A stretch of DNA of 64,000 nucleotides from Xestospongia muta (Eukaryota > Porifera > Demospongiae > Haplosclerida > Petrosiidae): positions 811,001 through 875,000 of the forward strand of contig OY848926.1 of NCBI GenBank assembly GCA_963693285.1, written 5' to 3'. The position numbers were made by a program, and so were the translations under genes. Shown here in pieces: positions 51,020 through 63,600 of this stretch (positions are counted from its first letter, which is position 1; each line of letters begins with the position of its first letter). A model generated the notes under the pieces. It saw nothing but the letters and a program-made list of their open reading frames with translations, was not told where the DNA came from and made no database searches.

Positions 51020-51698
51020 ATGAGGGTTTTCGTTTCTGTGGTAGTTATATGTCTTTTGGTTGCTCTAGTGAGCAGTCAAGACATCAAAAAAGCTCTATTA
51101 GAGGTTAGTAAGATTCTATAAATGTGATATACTGAATGATATCTGTTAATATTAGACATGTGGTGGATGACGATTGAACTCTCTTCCAAAGGTATCTAGA
51201 TAGAGATCATTGCAATTTACATTGTTGTATTGTTTATATTGTTTCTTATCTGTGTTTTATTATCGTATTGATTGCTTTTTCTACAATAGGTGAAGAGTTT
51301 CATTAACAACCATCTTCCTGACTAGTATCCAATGATAAGTATTAATTAAGGGTATGGTTAATTACCTAATAGTTAATAAACCAATCAAAGTAGTCTTGTT
51401 TGTATTAAGTTTAATTGTTGATCTTAACCAAACAGTCCAAATGTTGACATCAAATATATTGGGGGTAAAGATCCGGAGATGGTATTTTTAGGGGAGGGTG
51501 ATGAAGTCATTGAGGTAAGTATTATATTATGTATGTGGTCTATGTGCATATATTTACCTTTCTCTCCCTCAGCGAGTTGATGTAATGAAAATGTCAGAAG
51601 ATGACATCAATGCACTTCTTAATTCTAAAGGTTTCTTTAAGAAGACTGCAGATCCACCTTCTGATGACAACAGCCCAAATGAGCACCAAGATTTGTAA
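51020..51698 (+). CDS. SELENOM: Selenoprotein M
   Basis: Five exons, 51020-51103, 51156-51191, 51290-51324, 51436-51514 and 51573-51698, give 119 residues if the TGA at 51168-51170 is read as selenocysteine. The N-terminus is a signal peptide (MRVFVSVVVICLLVALVSSQ). Exon 2 encodes TCGG-Sec-RLNSLPK, the CGGU redox motif of SELENOM. Exons 3-5 give VKSFINNHLP, YIGGKDPEMVFLGEG and MSEDDINALLNSKGFFKK, parallel to human HLPGADPELVLLG and MTREEINALVQELGFYRK. The C-terminus HQDL is an ER-retention signal (human HADL). SELENOM is a thioredoxin-like-fold ER-lumen oxidoreductase. A SECIS candidate lies 60 bp past the stop. A gene finder that treats TGA as stop will miss or truncate this gene. Confidence 0.93.
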
Positions 51699-51757
51699 CT
51701 TTGTACCTAAGTATGCTTTAATTTTCATAGATATTTTTCTCACTCACAATAAGTCAT

Positions 51758-51828
51758 CAATACTTTTAATGACATGTCCATTGTAAAGGATATATTTCTA
51801 AATGGACATTGATATATCTAAAGTATTG
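51758..51828 (+). promoter_or_regulatory. SECIS element in the SELENOM 3' UTR
   Basis: Helix I is CAATACTTT (51758-51766) with AAAGTATTG (51820-51828). The non-Watson-Crick quartet is ATGA (51769-51772) opposite TGAT (51810-51813). Helix II is ATGTCCATT (51774-51782) with AATGGACAT (51801-51809). The apical loop contains the unpaired A run (GTAAAGG). This is the canonical eukaryotic SECIS layout and supports Sec insertion at 51168. Confidence 0.88.
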
Positions 51829-51842
51829 TATGTGCTTGTTGT

Positions 51843-52108
51843 GTGTGTTGTCAATTTATTATAAATCAACTTTTGAGATTCTAGCCACACCTATCACTGC
51901 TACAATGATCTACTATTAAAGTTTGTACGCGCTAGCATTCACAAATCAAGTTAAATTAAAAGAATAATTATGATTCAAATCTGAATATAACTATTAATAT
52001 ACAAGATTTAGGGGTGTGACAATAAATTCGTAGTAATGTGTATTGCTAGCAGTTGTAATCAACATATGTTACGGTGAATTGTCGGTGGTCACAACTTAGT
52101 GAGTCGTC
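51843..52108. promoter_or_regulatory. 5' flank of SRCR gene 1, duplicated before gene 2
   Basis: From about 51843 to the start codon the sequence is homologous to about 56032-56289, upstream of SRCR gene 2. Shared blocks include AATCAACTTTTGAGATTCTA, GTTTGTACG and AGTGAGTCGTCATGGATC. It is presumably the duplicated promoter region. Confidence 0.7.
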
Positions 52109-55100
52109 ATGGATCGATTTATAACAATTTTACTTTTTTTGACTTTTTTCTCGTCTGTCAGAGGTGAGTGTGATAGATACTGTGACTGCAATAATATTAT
52201 ATATATATGCTTCAGAGATCTATATATAAACCTTCCAACAAATTTTTGAAGATATTGCCTGAAGGCAGTTGGCCCAAGAGTTAGTGATATGTTTTTTGTT
52301 TTCAAAAGAATCCAAATTTGTCAGGTTTATATGACACATCTGAATGAAATAACTCACATAGCTTGCAAATTAAAGAAGGAAGCAGAAACAGCTGATAGAA
52401 ACTAGCCAGGCCATAGCTCATGATCACATTTGGATGCTTGGGTACTAGATAATTGCTATAAACATAATTAAACATTATCTTGATTTCTGTATTAAAGTGT
52501 ATGTAGTTGCACTTTCCCTCCTCTTTTGTGAGGATATGTGCTTCTGAACTTATCATGAGATTCATACTAAGCATTGCACTATCATCACTTATGTGACTGT
52601 TGTCAAGCAATATTCTTTTAAAATTATGAGTACTAGTTGGCATGTTTATATAACACATATGGTTCCATTAACAATGACAGAACTGAGAAACTTGTCATGA
52701 GATCTATATAAACCTACCACTAGGTTGTTTTTTTATATTTAAGGAACTAGGCATTGAGCTCTCAGGCACTATACCTTTAAATATTAACACACTAACAGGT
52801 CTAAATGTGTTATACAACTGATCGATGTTTCCATTCAATATGTATCAACTATGAATTCATTACACCACACACACACGCACATATTGATGACATTTTTTAT
52901 TGTAGGTTCATGCCTTGCATTAAATCTTACTTACACTGGCTGTTGTGTGACTTCACCCTGCAGTAATAATGGTTGTTATTGTGATCAAGCCTGTCACAGT
53001 ATTGGAGACTGTTGTAGTGATGTGGGTAGCATTGGTTGTTATCCAGTAGGTTTCACCTCTGCTACATCATCATCATCATCATCTATACCCACGTCTTCTC
53101 TTACTTCAAGTACACCCACTCCTTCTCCTACCACCTCTTCAGTTACGTCAAGCACACCATCAACAACCATTACTCCTAGTCCAACAGGAATTCCAGGTAA
53201 GTTAGTAATTCATACAATTATAGTCTACATGACCATAGTCCTGTTAAGATGCATTGTAGTTGGTTAATTTGAAAATGCTTAGGAAAGATATGTATTTCAA
53301 TGTTCATGTAACAAGGATAAATATCATCGTACTTTTATGCTAGATCTTTGTAATTATAATAATCTACTAAAGATAAACTTCTATTAAATTCATCTATAAT
53401 GTTAGGACCAGCTTTTCTGCATAAAGGAATTTATGCTGTTCTCAATAGTGACACAACAATATAACTATTGATAATACAGTACTTATAGTGTACAATTGGT
53501 AATGTTGTAGTAATACCTTTTATGGTTCACTTAGTGTATGCATATGTTATACATATGTTGTGCATGTGACAATAACTTGGTAGCCATGTGTTGATTACAT
53601 GGTTTATACAAACACTATTATAAGGAATGCTGAAGATCATTATAATTAATTAGTATCATAATAATTTGAATATTTTCTCTTTAGCAAATGGTGCTATAAT
53701 TCTACATCGTAATGGATACACCTCATCAACCTATTACTATGGTATTGTGAGGGTCTATTACAATGGATGGGGTAATCTATGCTATGACAACTACTATGGT
53801 TCTACTGAAGCTGATGTCATCTGTCATCAGCTAGGATATACTGGAGCCTCTAGTTACTCTAGAGCTGGATTAATGAGGTTAGTATGAGTTAGTTTAATTC
53901 CTTGTTAACTCATATTTCTATCCAGTTATGGCACTGATACACTATCTATGAAGATGGATGACCTCAACTGTGTCAGTAGTAGCTACCTCACTATCTTTCA
54001 GTGTTCTTTCTCTACGTACATTGATAGTGGATGTACTAACACTAACTCTTATGATGCTACTGTGTACTGCTGTGAGTATAATTGTATTCCTTAACAACTA
54101 TTATTATGTTTATTGTAGATACTACAAAGATCTGGAACAGTAGTCCTTTCCCTGGTATGATACGTCTCCAGGGAGGTGATTTTGTTAATGCAGGGCGTGT
54201 TGAAGTCTACTGTAATGGACAATGGGGAACAATATGTGATAATGGATTTGGTTCTACTGATGCTCAAACTATCTGTAAACAACTGGGATATAACTATTAC
54301 TATAGATACGATCATCTCAATATGTAAGTGATACAATAATAGTAATATGATTTATAGAGTCTATATTAAAATGTATAAACCAAAAGGATTATAGAAAATG
54401 TTTAATTTTAAAGATGATTAATAATAATGATATATCCAATAATTATTCTCTTTTTTATATCATAATATAGATTTGGTAGTTCCAGTCAACCAATTTGGAG
54501 TACATACATGTCTAGTTCTTACTATGACACATGTTATGGTACTAGTAATTCCTGTCCTTCAACTTCAGTGTCTACTTGTACCCACTCTGAAGATGTTACT
54601 ATAGAATGCAGTAAGTGATTATATTTATAATATAGTTTCTGATTCATATGGTTGACAATTTTTCGTCTATCACTGAAATATCTTCAGTATATTACATGTA
54701 TTTAAGTCAATGAACATGTAGTATTTAGAAAATCATATTAAACTCATAATGTTTGTTATGATCTAATATTCATAATTAATTAAATTTGATGACGCTCTAC
54801 ATAACCAACCTTTATTGTATTATATTTAGCATATATATTAATAATAATAATAATATAATTTTTTGTTTCTTTAGTTTATAGCAGTTCATATTTCAAATCT
54901 TCTGTTGATGAGACCACTTGTTCTGGATTATTCAGTAAGTTATTAAAGTCTATAGCTGTTTCTTATGACTATAACACAATAATTGATGTCATAATGATTG
55001 AAAAGTTAATCATTGATTGTGGATTATAAATATTATACTTTTAACAGTAGTTGTGGAATTTTAGATATTAGTGACCACTTTTGTTGTAGTGATGATTTTA

Positions 55101-55755
55101 ATATATTTTAGTAATATAATAATAATAATAATATAATTAATATAATACACTTAATTTTAATTGTAATTAATCAATTAATTTTAATAACATAATAATTTAA
55201 TATATTTTTATATACTTAAGAATATTTATTGATTTTCTAGCATCAAGCACTAGTACTTCAGACATATTTGGAACAGTTGTTTTACTTATTGTTATAATTA
55301 TCTTTACTTTTTTGCTAATTATTATGGCTGTAATTTGCTGTGTAACTGTTGCTGTTGTTAGAAAGTATCGCAAAAGACGAAATGTTAACACCCAACAAGT
55401 TGAATTACAGGATATTAGATCTCCTAGAACTACTCAAACAACAAGTAGAACAAGTCTATCCAGACCATTTCCTAATAGAACCTTTAATACTATACCACAA
55501 ACACGGAACCAATACCCTAGTTATGTAACACGTTATCTTGAACCTCCTCCTCCACCCTACAATCCTCATTATCATCAGGAATCATCTGATTATCTGGTGC
55601 AGCAACCACCATTTTCAAATTTATCTCAACCATCAGCTCCACCACATCCATACGAAATTGCTACAATTAATACTCTCCAACCAAATCAAGGTAGAGAGGT
55701 AAACACACTAATGGAACCTCCTCCACCAAGTTATAGTGAACTCTTTGAAAATTAA
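52109..55755 (+). CDS. SRCR receptor 1: signal peptide, somatomedin-B, mucin-like stalk, two SRCR, TM, tail
   Basis: Eight exons, 52109-52163, 52906-53196, 53685-53877, 53926-54071, 54119-54323, 54471-54610, 54875-54934 and 55241-55755, give 534 residues. Exon 1 is a signal peptide ([19 protein letters not shown]). Exon 2 encodes a somatomedin-B domain (GCYCDQACHSIGDCCSD) and a Ser/Thr/Pro-rich stalk. Exons 3-4 and 5-6 each make one SRCR domain ([34 protein letters not shown]). Exon 8 has a TM helix (LLIVIIIFTFLLIIMAVICC), a basic stop-transfer (RKYRKRRN) and a Pro/Tyr-rich tail with PPPPYNP, QPSAPP and PPPPSYSELFEN. It is a likely cell-surface recognition receptor of the large sponge SRCR class; the ligand is unknown. 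Confidence 0.85.
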
Positions 55756-56289
55756 AAGAGATGACTACATCTGAAATATTATTGATTATTTCTATATTAC
55801 TACAATTCTTGTATATCTGTTTTTGTCTTTTAAGCTGGCACACTGTATGTACCAGATGGTTATTTATGTATACATATTTAATATGCATTTTTTGTAATAA
55901 TAATATATTATTGTTCTGTTCATGTTAGTGTGTTATTATTAAAATTATTTCACGGTAACCACAACTTAATTTTGAACTAGGAGCTGAAGATAAGTATGTG
56001 TCTACAGTTATTAATTCTTAGAAATTTTGTTGTGTGTGTTGCAATTTGTTATAATCAACTTTTGAGATTCTAGCCGCACCTATCATTGCTGCAGTATTTT
56101 ACTATTGAAGTTTGTACGTGCTAGTAGTAGCATTCATAAATCAGTTAAAACAATGTGAATCATCCTAAATTAAATTATATTATACTAAAGTATAAATGAT
56201 TAGGGGTGTGGCAATGGTTCCATATTGCTAGCAGTCGCAATCAGCTAAAATAAACATCTTTCAAGGTGATCACAAGTTAGTGAGTCGTC
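55756..56289. other. Intergenic region between SRCR genes 1 and 2
   Basis: 534 bp made of three parts. The 3' flank of gene 1 (to about 55978) is shared with the 3' flank of gene 2. A short relic of an SRCR exon end lies at about 55979-56028. The duplicated gene-1-type promoter flank runs from about 56032. Confidence 0.6.
55979..56028 (+). pseudogene. Relic of an SRCR exon end and intron
   Basis: GAGCTGAAGATAAGTA, a short variable part, then ACAGTTATTAATTCTTAGAA and ATTTTG closely match the end of exon 2 and the start of intron 2 of SRCR gene 3 (61056-61106), including the splice donor. No other coding part of that gene is present. It marks a duplication and deletion breakpoint. Confidence 0.7.
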
Positions 56290-56421
56290 ATGGATCAATT
56301 TATAACAATTTTACTTTTTTTGACTTTCATCTCTTCTGTCAGAGGTAACTATGATAGATAATGTGACTGCAATAATTATCTATAATTTATATACGCAATA
56401 TAATTATGTATACATATATAC

Positions 56422-56461
<40 letters not shown>

Positions 56462-59400
56462 ACATACTTCAGAGGTCTACATATGTATATGTTTTATAAA
56501 ACCTGCCAATGAACTTTTGAAGTTATCATCTGAAGGCAGTTGGCCTGAGAACTAGTGATATATATGTTTTTGTTTTCAAAAAGAATCCTAATCTGGTAGG
56601 TTTATATGATGCAAGTGAATGAAATAACTTTTAGGAGACCACATAGCTTGCAAATTAAAGGAAGAAACAGCTGGTAGAGAACTAGTCTTGCCAGCCGGGC
56701 TCATAGCTCATGACCATATTTGGATGCTTGAGTAGTTGATAACTTCTGTGAATATAATTATTCATTGTTGAGCAATATTCTTTTAAAATCACAAGTACTA
56801 GTAGTCTGGAGACCCGTCCCTTTGCATACGAAGGGGCGGGTCTCCAGACTAGAGTACTGGTTGGCATGTTTAAATAACACATATGGTTCCATTAACGAAT
56901 GACAGAACTGAGAAAGCTTGTCATGAGATCTACATAAACCTACCACTATACTGTTTTTTATTGAAATAACTAGTCATATGCATTGAGCTGTCGGGGTCTA
57001 TATTTTCAAATATTAACATGTTAATATGCTATATACAACTGATACTTCCGATGGTTAGGAAAGATATATTTCAATGTTCGTATATATTTATGTACCTTTA
57101 TGCTAAATCTTTTGTAATTATAATAATATAAAGTTCTATTAAATTCATTTATTACTTGGGACCAGCTTCTACATAAACGAACTTCCAACTATGATGTTCT
57201 CAATAGCGACACAGCAATGTCTTTGATGATACATTAGTTATAGTGTATAATTGGTAGTATTGTAGTAACTGCCTTTTAGTGTTCAGTTAAGGTGTGTTAT
57301 ACATATGTTATATATGTGACAATAACTTGGTAGCCATGTGTTGATTACATGGTTTATACAAACACTATTATAAGGAATGCTGAATATAAGTATAATTAAT
57401 TAGTATCATAATAATAATTTGAATATTTTCTATGTAGCTAATGGTGCTACTATTTTATATCATAATTATAATATTATACAGGAAGTTGTACTAATGGTGA
57501 TGTTCGTCTAGTTGATGGTTCTAGTAGTACATCTGGTCGTGTAGAAGTGTGTGCTAATAATCAGTGGGGTACAGTATGTGATGATTACTGGGATAATAAT
57601 GATGCTAAAGTTGTATGTAGAATGTTGAACTATTCTAGTTATGGTAAGCATATATACTCTATATATTATGTAATTGTACTTTACTTCAGGGGCTATTGCT
57701 AGAGGTAGTGCTTACTATGGTCAGGGAAGTGGCTCAATATTATTAGATAATGTTCAATGTACTGGTAATGAAGCATCCATCTTCTCTTGTACTCATAACA
57801 GTATTGGGTCACATGATTGTGATCATAGTGAGGATGCTGGAGTTGTTTGTCTTGAAGGTAAATATATCAAACACTTTATAACATGTATTTGTTAGTTGTT
57901 AATGATTATAATGAACTATTAATTTACCGTATGTCATAGAATACACAGGAAGTTGTACTAGTGGTAATATTCGTCTAGTTGGTGGTTCTAATAGAAGATT
58001 TGGTCGTGTAGAAGTGTGTGCTTATAATCAGTGGGGTACAGTATGTGATGATTACTGGGATAATAATGATGCTAAAGTTGTATGTAGAATGTTGAACTAT
58101 TCTAGTTCTGGTAAGTATATATACCCATATATTATGTAATTGTACTTTACTTCAGGTGCTATTGCTAGAGGTAGTGCTTACTTTGGTCAGGGAAGTGGCT
58201 CAATATTATTAGATAATGTTCAATGTACTGGTAATGAATCATCCATCTTCTCTTGTTCTCATAACAGTATTGGGTCACATGATTGTAGTCATAGTGAGGA
58301 TGCTGGAGTTGTTTGTTTTGAAGGTGATTTAAGTACAGTGTATTTATTAAGATAAGTATTTTTTCTCAGTTCTAATGTAATGTTTTAGTTTTTCTTGGAA
58401 AATACCTTTTTTTATTAATATTATGAATATTGCTTTATTTTCTACATAGCTGATATTGCTCAAAATGGTGCTATTATTCTATATCGTAATGAATATACCT
58501 CATCATCCTATTACTATGGTATTGTGAGGGTCTATTACAATGGATGGGGTAATATCTGTGATGATTACTACTACAGTTTTACTGAAGCTAACGTCATCTG
58601 TCATCAGTTAGGATATACTGGAGCCTCTAGTTACTCTAGAGCTGGATTAATGAGGTTAGTAAGAGTTAGTTTAATTCCTTGTTAACTTATTTTTCTCTCC
58701 AGTTATGGCACTGATACTCTATCTATGAAGATGGATGACCTCAACTGTGGCAGTAACAATTACCTCACTATTTTTCAGTGTTTTTTCTCTACTATCATTG
58801 ACAATGGATGTATTAACAGTAACTCATATGATGCTACTGTGTCCTGCTGTGAGTCACATATTTTCCTTAACAACTATTGTTATGTTTATTGTAGATACTA
58901 CTAGGATCTGGGACAGCAATCCTTACTCTGGTATGATACGTCTCCAGGGAGGTAGTTATTCTAATCAAGGACGTGTTGAGGTCTACTGTAATGGAGAGTG
59001 GGGAACAATATGTGATAATGGGTTTGGCTCTACTGATGCTCAAACTATCTGTAACCAACTGGGATATAACTATTACTATAATTATAATCACCTCAGTCTG
59101 TGAGTAATCCAATAATACTAATTAATTTTATAGACTCAATGTTAAGTTATATAAATCAAGTGATCATAGAAAATGTTTAATTTGACAGGTGATAAATTAT
59201 AATTAATGATATATCTCAATAATTATACACCTTTTTACTAAGTGTTATCATAATATAGATCTGGCAGTTCCAGTCAACCAATTTGGAGTACATACATGTC
59301 TAGTACTTTCTCTGACAAATGTTATGGTACTAGTAATTCCTGTCCATCAACTTCAGTAACTAGTTGTTCCCACTCTGAAGATGTCACTGTGGAATGCAGT

Positions 59401-59573
59401 AAGTGATTATATTTACAATATAGTTTCTGATTCATATGCTTGACAATTTTCGTCTGTCACTGAAATATCTTTAGTACATTAGTATTTTAAAAGAATTTGT
59501 GAGCATGCAGTATTTAGAAAATTTATCTTTATTATATTTATTATATATTTACTATTTATTATTATTAACATTA

Positions 59574-59611
<38 letters not shown>

Positions 59612-60425
59612 AGTATGTATGTTTTTTTAGTTTACACCGTTTCAAATTCCAAATCTTCTGTTACTCAAACCACTTGTTCTGGATTACTTTGTAAGTGATT
59701 AAAGTCTATAGCTGTTTCTTATAACTATAACACAATAACTGATATCATAATAATTGAAAATTAATCATTGATTGTGGGTTTATTCCTTATTATTGTAAAT
59801 GTTACAGTTTTAATAGTAGTCATAGAATTTTAGTTGTTAGTGGCCACTTTTGTTGTAGTGATAATTTCTATATAATTTTATATACTTATGATTACTTATT
59901 GATTTTCTAGCTTCAAACACTTCAGACATATTTGGAATAGTTGTTGGAATTAGCAGTATGATCGGTTTTATTTTATTACTAGTTATTATGGCTTTAATTT
60001 GCTGTGTAACTGTTGCTGTTGTTAGAAAGTATCGCAAAAGACGAAATGTTAACACCCAACAAGTTGAATTACAAACTATTAGATCTCCTAAAACTACTCA
60101 AACAACAAATAGTACAGACCCATCCAGTCCATTCCCTAATACAACTTTTAATAATATACCACAAACTCAGAATCAATACTCTAGTTCTGTAACAGAATCA
60201 AAAGATTATCTCAAACCTCTACCACCCTATAATCCAAATAATCATGAGCAATCATCTGATTACCTAGCACAGCAACCACCATTTTCAAATTTATCTCAAC
60301 CATCATCTCGACCATATCCATGTGAAATTTCTATAATTAATACTCTCCAACCAGATGGAAACACAGAGGTAAACACACTGATAGAACCTCTTCCACCAAG
60401 TTATACTGAACTCTTTGAAAATTGA
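56290..60425 (+). CDS. SRCR receptor 2: signal peptide, four SRCR, TM, tail
   Basis: Eleven exons, 56290-56344, 57482-57643, 57690-57857, 57940-58110, 58156-58323, 58450-58654, 58703-58848, 58895-59099, 59259-59398, 59631-59690 and 59911-60425, give 664 residues. The signal peptide nearly equals gene 1's. Two canonical SRCR domains, almost identical to each other, come first ([26 protein letters not shown], then [18 protein letters not shown]). Two SRCR domains homologous to those of gene 1 follow, then the same TM segment and tail ([17 protein letters not shown]). The somatomedin-B/stalk exon of gene 1 is missing at the equivalent position. It is a tandem paralogue, probably a cell-surface receptor. 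Confidence 0.85.
56425..56459. repeat. (TA)n microsatellite in SRCR gene 2 intron 1
   Basis: A run of alternating TA about 30 bp long. The corresponding site in gene 1 is much shorter. Confidence 0.85.
56800..56852. mobile_element. 53-bp palindromic insertion with AGTACT target duplication
   Basis: TAGTCTGGAGACCCGTCCCT, a short loop GCATACG, then AGGGGCGGGTCTCCAGACTA form a near-perfect hairpin, unusually GC-rich for the window. AGTACT flanks it at 56794-56799 and 56853-56858. The homologous site in SRCR gene 1 (near 52629) has a single AGTACT and no insert, so the event and its target-site duplication are visible directly. Confidence 0.8.
59574..59611. repeat. (ATT)n microsatellite in SRCR gene 2 intron 9
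   Basis: About twelve ATT/TTA triplets shortly before the exon 10 acceptor. Confidence 0.85.
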
Positions 60426-60676
60426 ACAACATACACTACATCCGAATATATTAACAACTATTGCTACTACAATTCTTGTAAATCTGTTTTTGTCTTTTGG
60501 GCTGGCACACAGTATGTACCAGATGGTTATTATGTGTATAATTATATTTAATATGCATTATTTTTGTAATAGTAATATAATAATTCTGGTGTGTTATAAT
60601 TAAAATTATTCCACGGTAACCACAACTTAATTTTGAACCAGGATCATCATTTCAGCCACGCCTAAATATTTGCACG

Positions 60677-63600
60677 ATGGCTCAGTCATTGAATTTCTTA
60701 CTTTGCTTTTTAGCTTTCTTCGTCTCTGTCAAAGGTAAGATTATAGTGAGTAGACTATTTGTAGCTTTGGTACAAAGATGTTATATTATTACAATTATTC
60801 CTTAATACAATTCACTTTCGATCATCACCAATATGTAACTAGTCACTTCTTCTTACAGGTCAGTATCAAGTCTCTATCAGATTATGGCATAATGGAGCCA
60901 CCTCTCCTTCTTACACTTATGGTAGAGTGCAGATCTACTATAATGGGCAGTGGGGAGATATATGTGGACATGTCACTGACTCTCCATTTCATCAAGAGGA
61001 AGCTGATGTTGTTTGTCGTAACTTAGGATATGTTGGTGCATATAGTTTTACAAGAGCAGCTGAAGATAAGTACGTATTTACAGTTATTAATTCTTAGAAA
61101 TTTTGATTCTCTCTCTCTCTCTCTTCAGTTATGGTACTACTAATAGTCCAACACTCTTATATGATCTTTCCTGTCCAACCAATACTGACTATTTAGTTAT
61201 ATTGAGCTGTTCCTTTTCAACAATTCCTAATTTGAGTTGTTCACCTAATGATAATGTAGGAGTGAACTGCCGTAAGGTCACAGAAGAGTGTGCAATGACT
61301 TATTTTCTTTCCCTTTAGACCCAACTAAGATTTGGTTTGATCCTTATCCTGGTATGGTACGTCTTACAGGTGGTCAATATCCTAATGAAGGACGTGCAGA
61401 GGTCTATTGTAATGGACAGTGGGGTACAATATGTGGTGGAACTTTATCTATAAATTATGATGCTAGAACAATATGTCAACAACTGGGATATAAATATTCT
61501 CCTAATGTCACTACAATGTAAGTGGGATTGTATACATGTATGCCTAATATGGTATAGCTTTATGATTCCAAAAACATCAGACTACTATATATAGAAGTAT
61601 CTGATGTCACATAGTAATAAATCTAATTGCAAAGGAAGTAATGAATATTATCAACATTTAGTTTATATGTTAATATTCAATGTAGGAATGTATGTGTAGG
61701 CATCCTTCCAAATTATGCAAACATACAAACTTGCTTTCATGAATACTTTTAATCCATAGAGAACTGAGCCTGTTTATTCAACAGCTATTATCAACTTTGT
61801 TACATTCTTGTATCCTAATTGAGCTTGCCTGTTTTTATTACTAACTCTAGCAATACCATTGTTGTGCTCAAAATCCATGCTACATCAAAAGCAGAGTTTT
61901 GGTCAAAGGGGAGCCCTGACATTTTAAATTGTTTTTAAAAATTAAACATCTTTCATCTACATTGATAGATCATTGAATTTCATTAATGCAAAAAATTGAG
62001 GAAGTAACTGCTAAAAATCTACACAGTTTTTCTAATTATGTCATTGTCATTGTGTCAACTGAAATATGAGCACTTTAGGTGGTATGCTTTGTTTTGCTAG
62101 GAATACAACTCAAATTCAAATGTCACGTATGTATTAAAGAAGATAACAAGAAGTAGCCATACTGTACTGTTGCTGTCCTTAAGTACTTCCTATGTTAGTG
62201 CTGTAGTAGGAATGTAACATAACAGTACTATAAAGTACAGTAAGGGTGCCTCTACTCCAGAATAAATTGTTTTTAAAACCATCAGTGTCAACATAGTCTA
62301 ATCCACTATCATCTCTCCAGCTCACCTACTACTGGTATTAATATTCTTTTTATAGAACTCGTATACCTAGTCAAAGACAGTGGTTTGATGATCTGTCTTG
62401 TTCATCTTCACAGTCCTGTATTAATATATGTAATGGATGTCCATCAAATTACTCAACAGTGAACTGTTCATCTAATACTGATACCTACATTTATTGTGGT
62501 GAGTTCATGAGATATGTTGGAGTAGTGGTCTACTCATTCTTTTATTAGCTTTTGATGGCTCTGGATCTCCTTCAAATCTTTTAACATGTGATCCAAGTAA
62601 GGGATGTATTTTATGAAAACATTCTACTTATAATATATACATATAAGTAAGAATGTAGTCTAATAAATAGACAAGTATTATGTAGCAAAATTAACACATA
62701 ATGAAGTAATACTTAAATGAAGATAAAGAGTTACAAGACTGAATATGGTGTGGTAATGAGTTCCATATTCAAATTGTGTGTGGAAATGGATTTGTTGAAA
62801 TGTAGCTAGCTCAAATGAAAGGGTCCATGATATTTAGTTAAAAGAGCATTAGGAAAAAGGTAGATTTGAGATAGAATAAATGATTTTTAAATGACACTAC
62901 TGTGTGGATAATGTAGAAAACTGCAATTAAATAAGTGGAACAATTGACTGACCAGCTCTTTGTACAGACTTTGAAAACCAAATGATATAACTGCTGCACT
63001 CAGTTATATACTGATTCCTTTAAGTAATAAACACATTTATGTCTATTTAAAATTACAGGGTCATACCCACGAGGTGATGGAGCTGTGAGGTTATTACGTA
63101 ATGGTGTATCTTCTCTTGATTACAACTCGGGTAGAGTACAAGTCTATTATAAAAGAAAATGGGGTAACATTTGTAGGAGGGTATCATTCTCAATGACAGC
63201 TGCCAATGTCATATGTCATCAGTTAGGATTTATAGGAGCAGTCTCATGGAGTTATGCAGCAGTAGATAGGTAGGAATATGAAGATTGTGTTAGAGTTAAT
63301 GTACCAACATTTATTGTTGTTTTAGTTATGGAGTAGATGGCTCTGTGACACATTTAGATGATATTTCATGTTCAACATCAGGTCTGTCTGTCCTACAACA
63401 GTGTGTCTTCAGTACTATTATTAGCACACTATGTACTGATAATGATGACATCTCTGTAAACTGCTGTGAGTTCTATGAACTTTAACAACAACTATATATT
63501 TATTTACTTTACTTCTCCTTTATAGCTACTACTAGACTCATTGATAATCCTTATCCTGGCATGGTACGACTTATAAATGGAGAGTTTGTCAATGAAGGAC

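Noticed and set aside
52302..52658. 118-codon minus-strand frame in SRCR gene 1 intron 1
   Set aside because: The related copy in gene 2 intron 1 (about 56,580-56,940) has broken frames, and the region is duplicated intron sequence. A decayed mobile element cannot be excluded but nothing supports a gene.
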